A DNA stretch of 64,000 nucleotides from Rhyacophila brunnea (taxonomy: Eukaryota > Arthropoda > Insecta > Trichoptera > Rhyacophilidae). The stretch's first letter is position 1. Every line of letters starts with the position of its first letter. Location: assembly GCA_022495005.1 (NCBI GenBank), contig JAGYXB010001862.1, forward strand, positions 1,178,001 through 1,242,000, in the 5' to 3' direction. Shown in pieces: positions 12,201 through 24,200 of this stretch. Position numbers and translations under genes: made by a program. The notes beneath the pieces were generated by a model. That model did not search any database. It worked only from the letters and a program-made list of their open reading frames with translations, and was not told the DNA's origin.

Positions 12201-15200
12201 CATAAGTCCCTCAAATCTGCTCTCAAAAATATGCCACTTTTCTAAAAACCGCAATAGTCCAGGCATTTTTGTATGAAAACAGCAAAGGTCCAGTAGTTCT
12301 ACACTTTTATCACCAGGCGGCGTTAGTAATGTTAGTATATATTCCATACAATTTAGTGTCTGAGCTGTCAAATTATCCTTGATTCGTTTAATTATTGCTT
12401 TTTATAACGTTTTCTTATGATTTTTTTTTAATATTTTATCATGGATATTACTAGCATAGACATCTGAAACGTCTCGAAAGAGAAAAATTAACAAAACCAA
12501 GCAACGTTTTTACCAAAACGGTGACTTTCATTATTGTTTAGTTGATAGTTCAGTTCAGTTGAATAGGGTGGTATTGGATGCAATAAGGAAAATTCTAGGC
12601 CCTTCATTATTAAATCTAAAGAGACCGGAAAAAAAGATTTTTTTAATATCAAATATAGGTTAAAACTTTGGCATTTTTCGGTAAAAATTTGTAGGCTAGT
12701 TATAATGTACAGAATAGACCAGGCTAGTAAGGGAGAAGTGCTTTGCGAACATTTCAGTTTCTCTCTGGGCTGTGGAATAGATTTAATGTAGTGAATAAAA
12801 ATCAAATGCAAGTCACGATTGCATTTAAAACAACATAATGGTGGATTAATTCCATTGAAAGGAGCTAAAAAAATATATTTTAAAATTAGCTAAATATTTA
12901 CAAAACCCAATAAATGCATCCTTTAATTTGTTGATAGTGAAGGTGTCAGACGAAACTAATCGGTTTTCTTTTTTCGTGTTAACTATCAATTCATGGTGGA
13001 AACCCATTGTGTTAATGATTTAATTTAATAAAACACATTTATTAGTACTTATTCGTTAGGTTTTGTCCGCCTTAGAGGGACATTTTCAACTGTTGAAAAC
13101 AGTTGGCTGAAAAACAGAGGCGGACGAAACCGGGCCAGATTTATTTATTTAAAGTGGAATAAGTAGATAATAAAAATGTGTTTTGTTAAATTAAATCAAT
13201 AATAATAATGTGAAGCTAATCATTATTAACCCGCACATAATTAAAACATTTTTAAAATATTTAATTCTTGATTTTTTACATACATTGAAGTCGTTTGTTA
13301 ATAGGTAAATAATATGTCCAAACCTTATTAAAAGTTGTATTATGATTAAAAATAACAGAAATATATATTCTTTATTTTATTTAATAAAATTATAGTTTTA
13401 GTCATACTATTTACATTTCGATCTTTTCAATTTTGCAATAAAAACAACAAATGTCAAAAATTGTGTAAAAACAGCAAATGTCACACTCATTCTTTTTTAA
13501 ATATCTATTTAACCGAAATAAATTTAATATATTTTTTACATTCATATAGTGCATATAAGGTTTCTCTATAATTCCTCATTGTCAAATTAATAAAATTTTT
13601 CTTGACAACCAAGATATTATGTTTTTACCCTCTCCTGAAAAAAAAGTGTTTTGTGACATTTGCTGTTTTTATGCCAAGATCTTCAATTGCTACAGCGATT
13701 TTCATGTCCCAATGAATATCGTTTTCAAGCAAATTTAGCTGTTGACATGCAGCACGAAATGTTGGACACACTACACCATTGACAGTTCGAAGTGATTCAA
13801 ATTATGTCGGCCCACGAACATTTACCATCAACAACCGCAAGTAGAAGCATTCGTCATTCTTCGGATGAACTGTGTAAATGTGACCAAGAGCATCATTAGA
13901 ATGCACATCCGGATGATCAGTAACCGCACTGCCTTGCTTCCGACGTTGAAATTTCTTCGATGAAGCGTTCCAAGTGTAATAACGTGGCATCTCAGAGTAG
14001 AGCAACGTTCGTGCAAACGGATCGCTTTGACAAATTGAAAAGAAACTGGTCAATGTTGTCGCTGGAGGTGTTACAGCACGCTGAGCAACATTCTATGCGT
14101 TAAAATAAACTCGTTGACCATTCTCCAGATGCACCGCCAAATGTACAGCAGTGGGATGACGTTCATGAATGGGGAATGAGAAAATACACCAAATTGCTTC
14201 ATTGCAGCTCACATATCGACAAACTTGATAGTGCGTGATTTCATCGTTGGTATTGGGAGTTTGAACGCCAAAAACCACAATATCGCTGCCTTTGGTGACA
14301 TATTTGCAGATGTATTTGATGTACTTTACTGAATTGCAATACTCATGAATCAGAGATGGCGGTGTATACGGATTTTATTTTTGATTTTCTTACTTTTCCA
14401 ATGCGCGAGGAAGCTTCTCGAGGCCAAGACGAACAAAAAAAAAAATCACCGAAATCAGTCAATCAGTTCTATATCATCAAAAAAGCCGTTCCATACGAAA
14501 TGTATAAGTAAATGAATGTGCTTCATAATTTTTTAGTTTCTGTCATGTATCAGAGATGGCGTTGTATACGGATTTAATTTTTTTGTGATTTTCTTTTGTT
14601 TTCGTATGCGCGAACTCCATCGTTTAAATTTATCGATATCAGTCAAAAGCCGTTCGATACAAAATGTATGAGAAAATGAATTTTCTTCATAATTTATTTT
14701 TTCAGTGATTCATACGATGTTTTAATAGTTATTCTGCTATTCGAGGCGGAGACAAATCCAACAAATCAAAGATCATAAAAATCGGTCCAACCGTTCTTGG
14801 GTTATAAATGGTGTAACTAACCCGACTTTGTTTTATATATATAGATGGAGAACTGCTAAGAATATCCGATTTCTTTGCCCTCTTCGATGTAACTCTCGGA
14901 ACAGATGACTTCGGTAAAAGAGAAAGGTTTATGAGAGTAACGTAGGAAGTTGACGGTATGGCCGGTTGGGCTGATGCGTCAGTCAAAGCTGTAGACACCA
15001 TTCTTCTCGCCTGCTCCCAAAGTTCAGTTTCTATTGGAAGAAGTGATCTCTCCATCACTGCAGTCTGTTGAAGTGAGTCCTGTAATACAGTGGCAGTAAA
15101 AATGGGTGGAGTAGTGTGTGGAATTGGCTGTACCAAATTGTTTTCTGGAACTAGAGGCCTCTCTGTCACACAGCTAGCCAGAAATTGGTCATCCGAGAAA

Positions 15201-18200
15201 AGGTTATTGTTAAATGGACAGATTCCTGTCACCCTGAACCCTTCGGTAGCATTAGTCATCGTAACTGCTCTGGTATATACAGGTGTAAATATTGTTGCAA
15301 TTTGATGAGTTGTCATCGCTCTCCCTGGATGATTTCTCAACCAATTTTCACATTCAACGGCATAAATTTTTTTTAGTGGGGCGAAAAAGCATCTGTCCAG
15401 CGGCTGGAGTTTGTGGCTGCTGTGTGGGGGGATCGAGAGGAGGAATATGTTGTTTTGACGACAAAAGTTAACAGCGGTCAAAGCGCAATGGGTACAATGA
15501 TTGTCTAGAATCAGTAGGACTGGATGTTCTTTAGTTGGCTTCACATGGTCCTTGAAATGCGAAAGTCAGTTTATAAACAGTTGGGTAGTTATAAAGCTGC
15601 TATCCGAAATCATGCCAATTGACAATGGTGGTGCTCTTACTAGAAAATCGGGATTCATTCGTTTGCGCTTGAATATGAAAGCGGGTGGAACAAAGTGTCC
15701 ACCAGCACTCATTGCGCAGACCAAAGTCACAATCTGTCCTCTTTCAGCGCTCGAAATTTTGTTTACGCACCGCTTGCCTTTAGTCGACAAGACTTTGGGT
15801 GGTTTATTGGGCACGGTAGAAAATCCTGACTCATCCATATTGTAGATGTTATGCGGAGGAAACTTGTATTTGTCAAGTAATTCTGCCACGTTTCTGTAGA
15901 ATCGATCCACCTGAGGTTTATTGAAACCCATGGCTCTGGCTAAGCTGGTTGATGTGGGTTGCCCTAGTGATAAGGTAGGATGCCTTTTCAGATATCCCCT
16001 AAGCCAGTCTTTTCCAGTCACTTTAGTATCCTTACGAAATTGGTGAAAAATATTATTTTTTTCTGCAAATTCATAGGCTAAAGATCGCAAGTTCTTAGCT
16101 GTTATTCAAAAAAACATTCCGTCTAGAATTTGGATGTGGTCGAATAGCTCCTTTTCCATGTCGACGCTAAAAGTGCATTTGAACCAACCCAGCGATTGTG
16201 GTAGGTTTTTTTGGTGAAGTCTCTTCCTTAGGGTTGACTCTGCCATCCCCAACAACTTCGCGACGTATCTCTGACTCTTTCCTTCTTGTAGGATTCTTCT
16301 GGCTTCCTCCATGATAATCGGATCAACATTCTTCCTCTCTGTTTTTCTCGGTCGTCTGGACATTCTGAAATCAAAACAGTAAACAATAATAATAGTAGCA
16401 ATTAACGTATTGTGCAAGAGTGCGCGCGTACTCTTGCACATTTCGTCCCAGCGCACTCATGCACAGCGGGCGAACATTTCGTTAAAAACATACTACTATC
16501 GCCATCTAGGGCAAACTATCAAAATTTTGTCGTGTGACAGCTAATTAAGTAGATTTGTAATAGAAATAATAATACAAGAACACTTTATTGCATTGGACCT
16601 CCATGTGAGAGAGTTTCCAGAACAGTTAAATATTTTAACGAACAAGCAAGAAAACTATTTTGTTACCTGGAATCGTAAATAATCGCCTTGATACACACAG
16701 CTCGCGACAACCACACGTCAACACTTGACGCTAGCATCTAGCGACTGAATTTATTAGCTAATGTCAAATGTGGCAAGTTTAAATCGAATGCGTACTCTTG
16801 CACACTGCGCGCTCTTGTACCACCCTACCTTATCTATAAAATTTTCACAAAATAAAATTTAATTTTTTACGACAATGAACTATTTTGATTAATAAACATT
16901 CAATGAATTTTTAGCCACGTTTACAACAATGTAAGTATTTATTTATTTTAAAATTCAAAATCACAAATTTTTGAAAAGATATTCAAAGGTTCCTTCATCC
17001 AGAGTAGGATTGCATTTTATTTAAAAAAAACCGAAATCGAACCCCCTGGAACTGGGGTTCTGAATTTTGTTTTGTTAGAACTGAAACTATGTATTGCGAT
17101 TTTTTTCATTGGAACCAAACCATTAGAAAGTGTAGAGGCTCGACAGCTCTGGTTACATCCGTATGTGTGCTTTCAGGGAAGTTTACATTTATCCGGCATA
17201 CAAGTATCCAAGTTGGATGATAACGAGACGAGGAAGAACGCATTCGAGATCAGCGGTCCGCTCATTGAAACCATAGTCGCCGTGTGTCAAAGCAACGCGG
17301 ACGCCCAGAAATGGGTCAGCCTTCTTCAGCAGCACTCCAACTCAGAGAACATCGTTCTCACTGGGAGGAGTCAACCGCAATCTCCATCACATGTAAGTTC
17401 TGAGCTAATTTAATGTCATATGTAGATATGTATTGAAACTTTGATTTGAATTGTGCAGTCATAAAAGAGTCTCTGAAATATCAACTGAATACTATGTGAG
17501 GGTGAAATATACCTTGGTGATTTAATATGGTGAAAAAGAGACTGCCATATCTAATGTTTTTGACACGGAGGCATTGATATACTCTTGTTCATAATGAATA
17601 CAGATAACATATTGAACTTTATATAAAATAATCTTAATTTATTTGCGGCAAAATGCGGTCTCGAAATCATGTGTAATGGCTGAGCTAAAAGTTTTATAGG
17701 AATTGTCATATGCATTAGGTACGAGGGTGGGTCAATAAGTCCTTAGAAAAGCTGACAAGTGGCGCGACTAGTACTGTAAGCGGTTTGTTTTCATGCAGCG
17801 GCACTACCGATTCAGTATGCTGCGAAGTTTCAATCAGATTGGTCGGGTTGTTGTGTGTTTCTCGTACATTTAAAAAAAAAATTTGCTTGTGGAAAATGGA
17901 AAAATGGAAAAAATTGAGTTTAGAGCTGTTATTAAACATTTTAATATAAAAGGGTTAACAGCAAAGGAAATAAAAATGAGTTGGATTTAGTTCACGGCAT
18001 ATCTGCTCCTTCACTTGCAACTATTTATAACTGGTTAAATGAATTTAAACGTGGTCGTACATCAACAAAGGATGAACCACGCTCAGGACGTCCTGTAGAG
18101 GTGACTACACCAGAAATGATCAATAAAATCCGCGATATGGTGTTAAGTGACCGAAGATTAAAGTTGAGTGAGATAATTGAGGTTACAGGGATCTCAAAAG

Positions 18201-21200
18201 GTAGCGTCATTTCTATTTTACATGACAAATTGGGCATGAAAAATATTTCTGCAAGATGGGTGCAGCGTTTGCTCACAGTCGACAATAAACGCAATAGGGT
18301 GGTGGCCTCTAAAGCCCTGTTGTCGCTCATGCAACGCAATCCGGATGAATTTTTTCGTCGCTTTGTGACTGTAGATGAAACATGAATACACCACTATACT
18401 CCCGAGACGAAAGAACAGTCAAAGAAGTGGATTGCGAAGGCAAACCATGTCCAAAGAAGGCGAAAACCGTAAAATCAGCTGGTAAGGTTATGGCTACTGT
18501 ATTTTGGGATGCACGTGAAATTATTTTCGTTGACTATTTGGAAAAAGGAAAAACAATAACAGGGGATTATTATGCATCTTTATTGGACCAGCTAAAAAAC
18601 GAAATTGAAGAAAAATGGCCTCATTTAAACAGGAAAAAATCCTCTTTCATCAGGACAATGCCCGTGTTCACACATGTTTACGATCAATGGCTAAAATTGA
18701 AGAATTGAAGTTCGAATTGGTCGACCACCCACCGTATTCGCCAGATTTAGCCCCCAGTGACTTTCCTTTTCCCAAACTTAAAAAAATGGCTAAGTGGACA
18801 ACGTTTTTTTTCAAATGAAGAAGTCATCGATCGGACAAATGCTTATTTTGAGGACCTTCGAAAACTTATTTTTCTGACGGTTTAAAAAAAATTGAGAAAC
18901 GTCTAACCAAGTGTATTGAGCTCCAAGGAGATTATGTTGAGAAATAAAAAAAAAATACAAAAATAAAAACTGTTTTAATGCTTTTTTCTAAGGAATTATT
19001 GACCCACCCTCGTACCTAAACAAAAATAAAATACATGTTCACAGAATAGATTTATTCTTCTATAATTTTGATTTCACTAATATTCATAACAAGAATTATT
19101 TTGACTGTCAACTTCATAATGAAATATATAACATTATTCCCAAGATACAGTTTTGCGATATATGTAATGACTGTCACACAGAAGGAACTCTTTTTTAATT
19201 TTACTACCTTTTTATGTTTAATTTAAATATCGGTTTTTGGAAAGCAGGATTCTGTCTGCTCATCCGGCCGTGGGTCGTTGACCTTTCCCAAGGCAAGAAA
19301 TCCCCGGGATAGTCTTTACCACGTGACGATGCCACCTTCTACTTACCCGTCTGCCTCCCCGTACGCGGCTCTCTCTAAATATTTCGCCAAGCTCGTCAGG
19401 CTCAGAATAATAACCCGAGCTATATTGAAACAGCTGTTGTATATACAGTCAGGGACTCCGCCCGATATGACTACTGTAAAATTTCGTCATCGGCATACTA
19501 GCCAAGTCAAATTGAGGATCAACGAGCACGGGGGACTCGAAAGCGACGATTCAGACAGCGATAGTGAAGGAGAAAGTGAAAGTTCCGCCAGCGGTAAAGA
19601 ATATTGTCTGTCTGAACCCGAGACATCGGGCAATGGGAAAATTGCGAGACAGGACGCTATAGATCTAGGTAGCCAAAAAAGTATTTCTTCAGCTGAAGGC
19701 ACTCGCAAAAGTAACCCATTCGGATATATTAGATACTACAACAACGGTTCTGATACGAATGAAAGTGGCAAAACTGATAACATACCGAGTGACATTCGTA
19801 TCGTAGACTGTACCCATGAAATATTTATGGGTGTCGATCAAATCAAAGAACAGTTCTCCCCAGACGTTACGGATAACGCGTGTCCGCTAATTCGAATAAT
19901 GCAAGATTTATCGCCTGATGGTGCCGATAGCAATTCTCTTAAAACGCCTTTGGCATTTATTAATCAATATTCGGAGGGATCGGATAATTCTAGTTTCGAC
20001 TGCTCCAATTCAAAGCCGTACATGGCATGTGAGGATTTGGTGAATTTAGATCAAAATTTGGCAATTGAATCGATGGGGTACGAGAAGTTCAGTCACATTA
20101 ATCTGATGAGGCAGAGCTGTCCGACAAAATTCGTCGCCGACAGGTTTAACGATTCTTCGTTGACTTCAGTGGGGGTACACACTCAATCATGCAGTGTTAC
20201 TTCACTCGCTAAACCTAATGATACCAATGTTGCAGTGCCAAATAAAAGGGAATCAAACAAATTCAGAAAAGGTTTGAGTAGGGACCCTGCATCATCATCG
20301 GTCGAAGATGGAGGCATTCCTGATATACCAGCAAATGTAATGTTCAATTTAGAACCGCCTTCTCTGTTCTTACATGCCCTTTCTACGTCTGAATCAACAT
20401 GTAGTGACATAAGTCAGGATACTGTAATAAGGATGATACTTGATCCCCCGCCGATGTTTAAAAATAACGATTCTGACATTGACACGATAAATGCTCCTCC
20501 TCTGAGAAAATCTTCTTTTGTAAGGCATTCCATCAATTCTGATAAAAAAATTCGAAGGTCTTCATCAAAATCTGTAGATGTTGGGCAAATTAAAGAGCAT
20601 TCGGCGCCTCCCGTTGAAAGCCCAAATATGACAAGTGAACCGAGAAATTGTGTCAGCTGTCATTATATGAATGCCCCTGAAGCCGATTTTGACAGTGGGG
20701 AAACTAATTGTGCCTGTTGTAACAGATCGAGATGTCACAGTCCTAGGTCATCGGACTCCGGAGTTGCGGGCAGCTGTAATCTCGCCTCCCCGGAGAATCA
20801 CAACAGGGCGGACTCGCTTTATACTCCTTCCGAAACTCAATCCTTGCACGGTGCATCGTTTTCTCAGAATTTATATAACGATTATAGCATGTCTACTGGC
20901 GAAATAAGTAAATTGAGCTACATGAGAAATAATCTCACCCTTTCTGAAGTCGAAGCGGCAAATTTTGAAGACCAATGCCCGTGCACCTCACCTTTTTCGA
21001 CACCTCGAACGTCTTGCCAGCCTAGTGTCACTTCAGAAAATATGACAACTGGCAATTTAGATTCGGCGAATACTTCCGTTACGGCGAGTTTTATGGACAG
21101 CATTCCGTACCCTCCTAAGGCTTCAGAATGTAAGCAGTATCATCACGCGAATGTTGAACCGGGACAGGCTAGTGATAGTCGTCAAAATGAAAAACCACAA

Positions 21201-24200
21201 TTGTATAGGAAACCGAGCAGGCACAATGCTGATCCGCGAAATGTTCGACAGGCCGCAGTAAACCACGGGTACAGTACTCCCGATATAAGCATTTTAAATA
21301 AATCCAAACCTAGTAAGCATTATCATATGAGAATATATCGGGAAGACCTCGCACCGGAGAGGAGCGGAGCTCCGGAAGAACGGATAGAAATTACGAGGCT
21401 GAGCAGGAATACCGAGAGTCGCAGTAGGGATATGCAAGTGGAATCGGCAAATGTCACCATGAGAAAAAAATCCGGAGACGTGACCCAGGCAGAGAGGCGC
21501 GCCAGGTCGAAAAGTGAAGATTTAGCCAAAAAGTACTTGGCGAAGAATGCTAATTCGGGTCATCACATATTGTACCGATCCGATATGTATGCCCATTGGT
21601 GGATGAAAGCCAAGTTGCCCATAACCGTCATCACTTCAGGCAAGGATACATTTTCACAAGCACTGTGTTTGTTTTTTTTACTGACAAATCTATCTTGCCC
21701 GTGCCGCAGATTTTCATGCGATGAGTTGTTTTGTACATATTTAAATAATTATTATTCTTGTGTTTGCAGCATTAATTATTGAATTCAGTGCTTTTGTTGT
21801 TTGATCATCCTTGCCTGACATTTATACCTTACTAACTTTTAAATTAATTTCCCTAAAACCCCACATGCAATCATCTTATGGCAAACATTCAAAAGCTCAA
21901 CCGTGTATCTAACTTGTTTGAGATTGTAGCCATTCATTCAAATTATTGTATATACTTTGTGTGTTGTCTGAGATTATAATGGAACTAAAAACTAGACATC
22001 ACTAATCTTAATAAAGTGAAAATAGCTCCATTTTTATCATTCTCACTACAACATAGCATAACGATTATTTAACATTTTTTTACATTATAGAAAATGTTTT
22101 TTTGTCTACATATTTTTATCAATACTAACTCCATTGCATTTACACCTTTAAGCAGTGTAAAAATGTTATCAAAAGTATTAGCAATGCAATTTTATACATT
22201 GTATGTAAGCCATTCATTCGGTAATCATAGTGTGTAGTACAGGGGTGGCGAACCTATGGCAGAGATGATTTTGCATGGCACGCGAATGTTTCATTTTGAA
22301 GAGAAAAGAAATATCACTATTTTATATAAGTATGTTTAAAAAATGATTTTTTTATGAAAAAGTTTTACAAAGAAATATATACTTAAGTAGGCCTACTTAT
22401 GTATAATATTAAAAAATAATGACGATATAGCCATGCGTATTTTCTTCGGTTTTTCATATTATGTTTAGGTATGGAAATGACGAAATTCATGCATAAATAA
22501 TGAATATAATCGCATTCTATAAAAAATTGCAGACAAATGATTTTAAGGAATAATAATTACGTTTAATGTAAATATATGAATGCATAGGTAGGTCCTTAGG
22601 ATCAGGGAATTAAACATAAAAATATACAATCAACAAACCTTATGAAATTAATTATCGGCAGTCATTCAAATATAATAACTGCTTGTTATTTTACCTCAAA
22701 CATAGTCTCTAAAAATGGAAAACCGCTCAGTGATGGAGAATATAATATGAAAGATTGGTTTAAATGCTTCCACAATCTCCGAGTAATTTGAAAACAAGGA
22801 AAAAAAATATTCATAGAATAAAAGATATGCCTTCAGCTAGAAATACTGTGAAAGATAGAATATCAATACATGACAATTGTAATTTTTAAATCTTTTTAAC
22901 CTTTCAGCTGCCCGGCCGATATACAGAGTTTATACTAACAGGGCCCAAGAATTATATATTTCAATAAAATAAAAAATTCTACATAAAAATATAAAAATAT
23001 AGCACTCACATTGATATGATGTCATGAAAAGCTCCAAAAACAAATTAATCATACGAAATCTCGTAAATCTGTCATCACATTTGCACTAGAATTAGGGTTG
23101 CCACAAACCACTTCACTTAAAAAAAAATAGTTTCACGAATAAAATAACTTCACCAAACAGACAACGATAAATATTTACAATAAAGAAAGTTTATAAATAT
23201 ATTTACTACACTATATTTATACTATATTTACACATATAAACAAAAAAAAAACACTAAAAATTTTCTTCCGTATGGAAAATTTCAAAACAAGGCTCGAAAC
23301 ATAGAGCAATGTCACATTGTTTACATAAATATCTAGTTTCTTTACGTTTTTTATCAGTTTTGGAATTGAAACACACATAACATCGTCGAGTAGCATTGGT
23401 TTTTTTATTGTCGACGGAATTTTGCCCAAAAAATGGCGTTCGGTAAGCCTAGCTGGCAATGAAGCCTTCCGTTTCAAATTCTGCCGTGGTTCAGTCTTAT
23501 GATCTTCGATCAACTGTGTCAGGACATGTATTTGAAAATCTCCCAAGGGTTGCTTCTTGCCAGTTTTTTCTTGGTGGATGACGTGGGCATTCAGTAGACA
23601 CAGATCAATAAGGTGAAAAAATACCTTTTTGTACCACTTGATCGTTTTTCTGGCACATGTGACGGAAGAAATGACCATGTCACCATGATCCACTGCACCC
23701 ATGTTTTTGTTATACTCTACTATGCACTCGGGTTTCACAATCGGTTCTTTCGATTTGTAATCGACTTTTCCTGTCGGCTTAGTAACATTGGTATGCAGAG
23801 TGGTCAACATTGTCACATCTTTTTTATCTTTCCAAGAAAGAGCCATCATATCGTCCGTGTGAAACGATTCGGTTTCACCTTTTTTTAATTTGGTGGTGAA
23901 ATTTGGCATCCCGAGTCTATTCCGTCTTACTGTTCCGCAAGCATTTGTCCCATTTTCATGCAAAAATTTAAACAGTGTTGGACTACTATACCAGTTATCG
24001 ATATATAACGTGTGGCCCATGTTCAAATATGGCTTCAGTAAAGTGGCCACAACATTTCCTGATATGCCAATATAGTTTAGCTTGTCGATCTCCGTTTGTT
24101 TTCCCGTATATATAATTATATCTAAAACAAATCCAGTATGGCAATCGGCCATTACAAATATTTTTATCCCAAATCGACTAGCCTTTGTTCGGATAAATTG

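Larger units (their letters stand above)
11260..14845 (-). mobile_element. Degenerate Helitron inserted in the pogo transposase
   Basis: On the minus strand it begins TCTATATATATAAAAC at 14845 and ends GGGTCAGCTAG at 11260. The insertion lies between A (14846) and T (11259), the classic A|TC...CTAG|T Helitron arrangement. A GC-rich segment near the 3' end (GCGGTACGAAGTTCGCC) can form the usual terminal hairpin. It carries fragments of a Rep/helicase protein and a nested 1.6-kb inverted-repeat element. Confidence 0.87.
11002..16363 (-). pseudogene. pogo/Jerky-type transposase, two nonsense codons, split by a Helitron
   Basis: Reading on the minus strand from the ATG at 16363, the frame gives MSRRPRKTERKNVDP and a helix-turn-helix (YVAKLLGMAESTLRKRL). 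A CENPB-type DNA-binding domain follows (GWFKCTF, KDWLRGYLKRHPTLSL). The DDE residues then appear in YNMDESGF, LLILDNHCTH and LQPLDRCFFAPL. In-frame TGA codons interrupt it near 16103 and near 15567; otherwise the frame is open. Bases 14846-16363 and 11002-11259 are in the same frame once the Helitron is ignored, for about 591 codons in total. The end carries a C4HC3 zinc-finger pattern (CPAC, CKIC, WWHERC, CDLC) resembling a PHD finger. An acceptor-like TTTGATTTCAG just before the ATG suggests an upstream intron. Confidence 0.83.
10736..16830 (-). mobile_element. pogo/Tigger-like DNA transposon, 6.1 kb including a nested Helitron
   Basis: TA dinucleotides (10734-10735 and 16831-16832) flank inverted ends of about 28 bp. 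The left end reads GGGTAGGGTGTTACAAGAGC and the right end, on the reverse strand, AGGTAGGGTGGTACAAGAGC; both continue GCGCAGT. Subterminal copies of a motif like GTGCAAGAGTGCGC occur on both strands near 10921-10982 and 16411-16470. The minus-strand transposase is split by a Helitron at 11260-14845. Without the Helitron the element would be about 2.5 kb, usual for this group. Confidence 0.87.

Noticed and set aside
14729..14845. Carboxyl end of the pogo-type transposase (residues after SSSP)
   Set aside because: This is Helitron 5' sequence read in frame; the real end lies at 11002-11259.
17715..17939. Minus-strand frame at the mariner left end
   Set aside because: It spans the terminal repeat and opposes the transposase; a chance frame.
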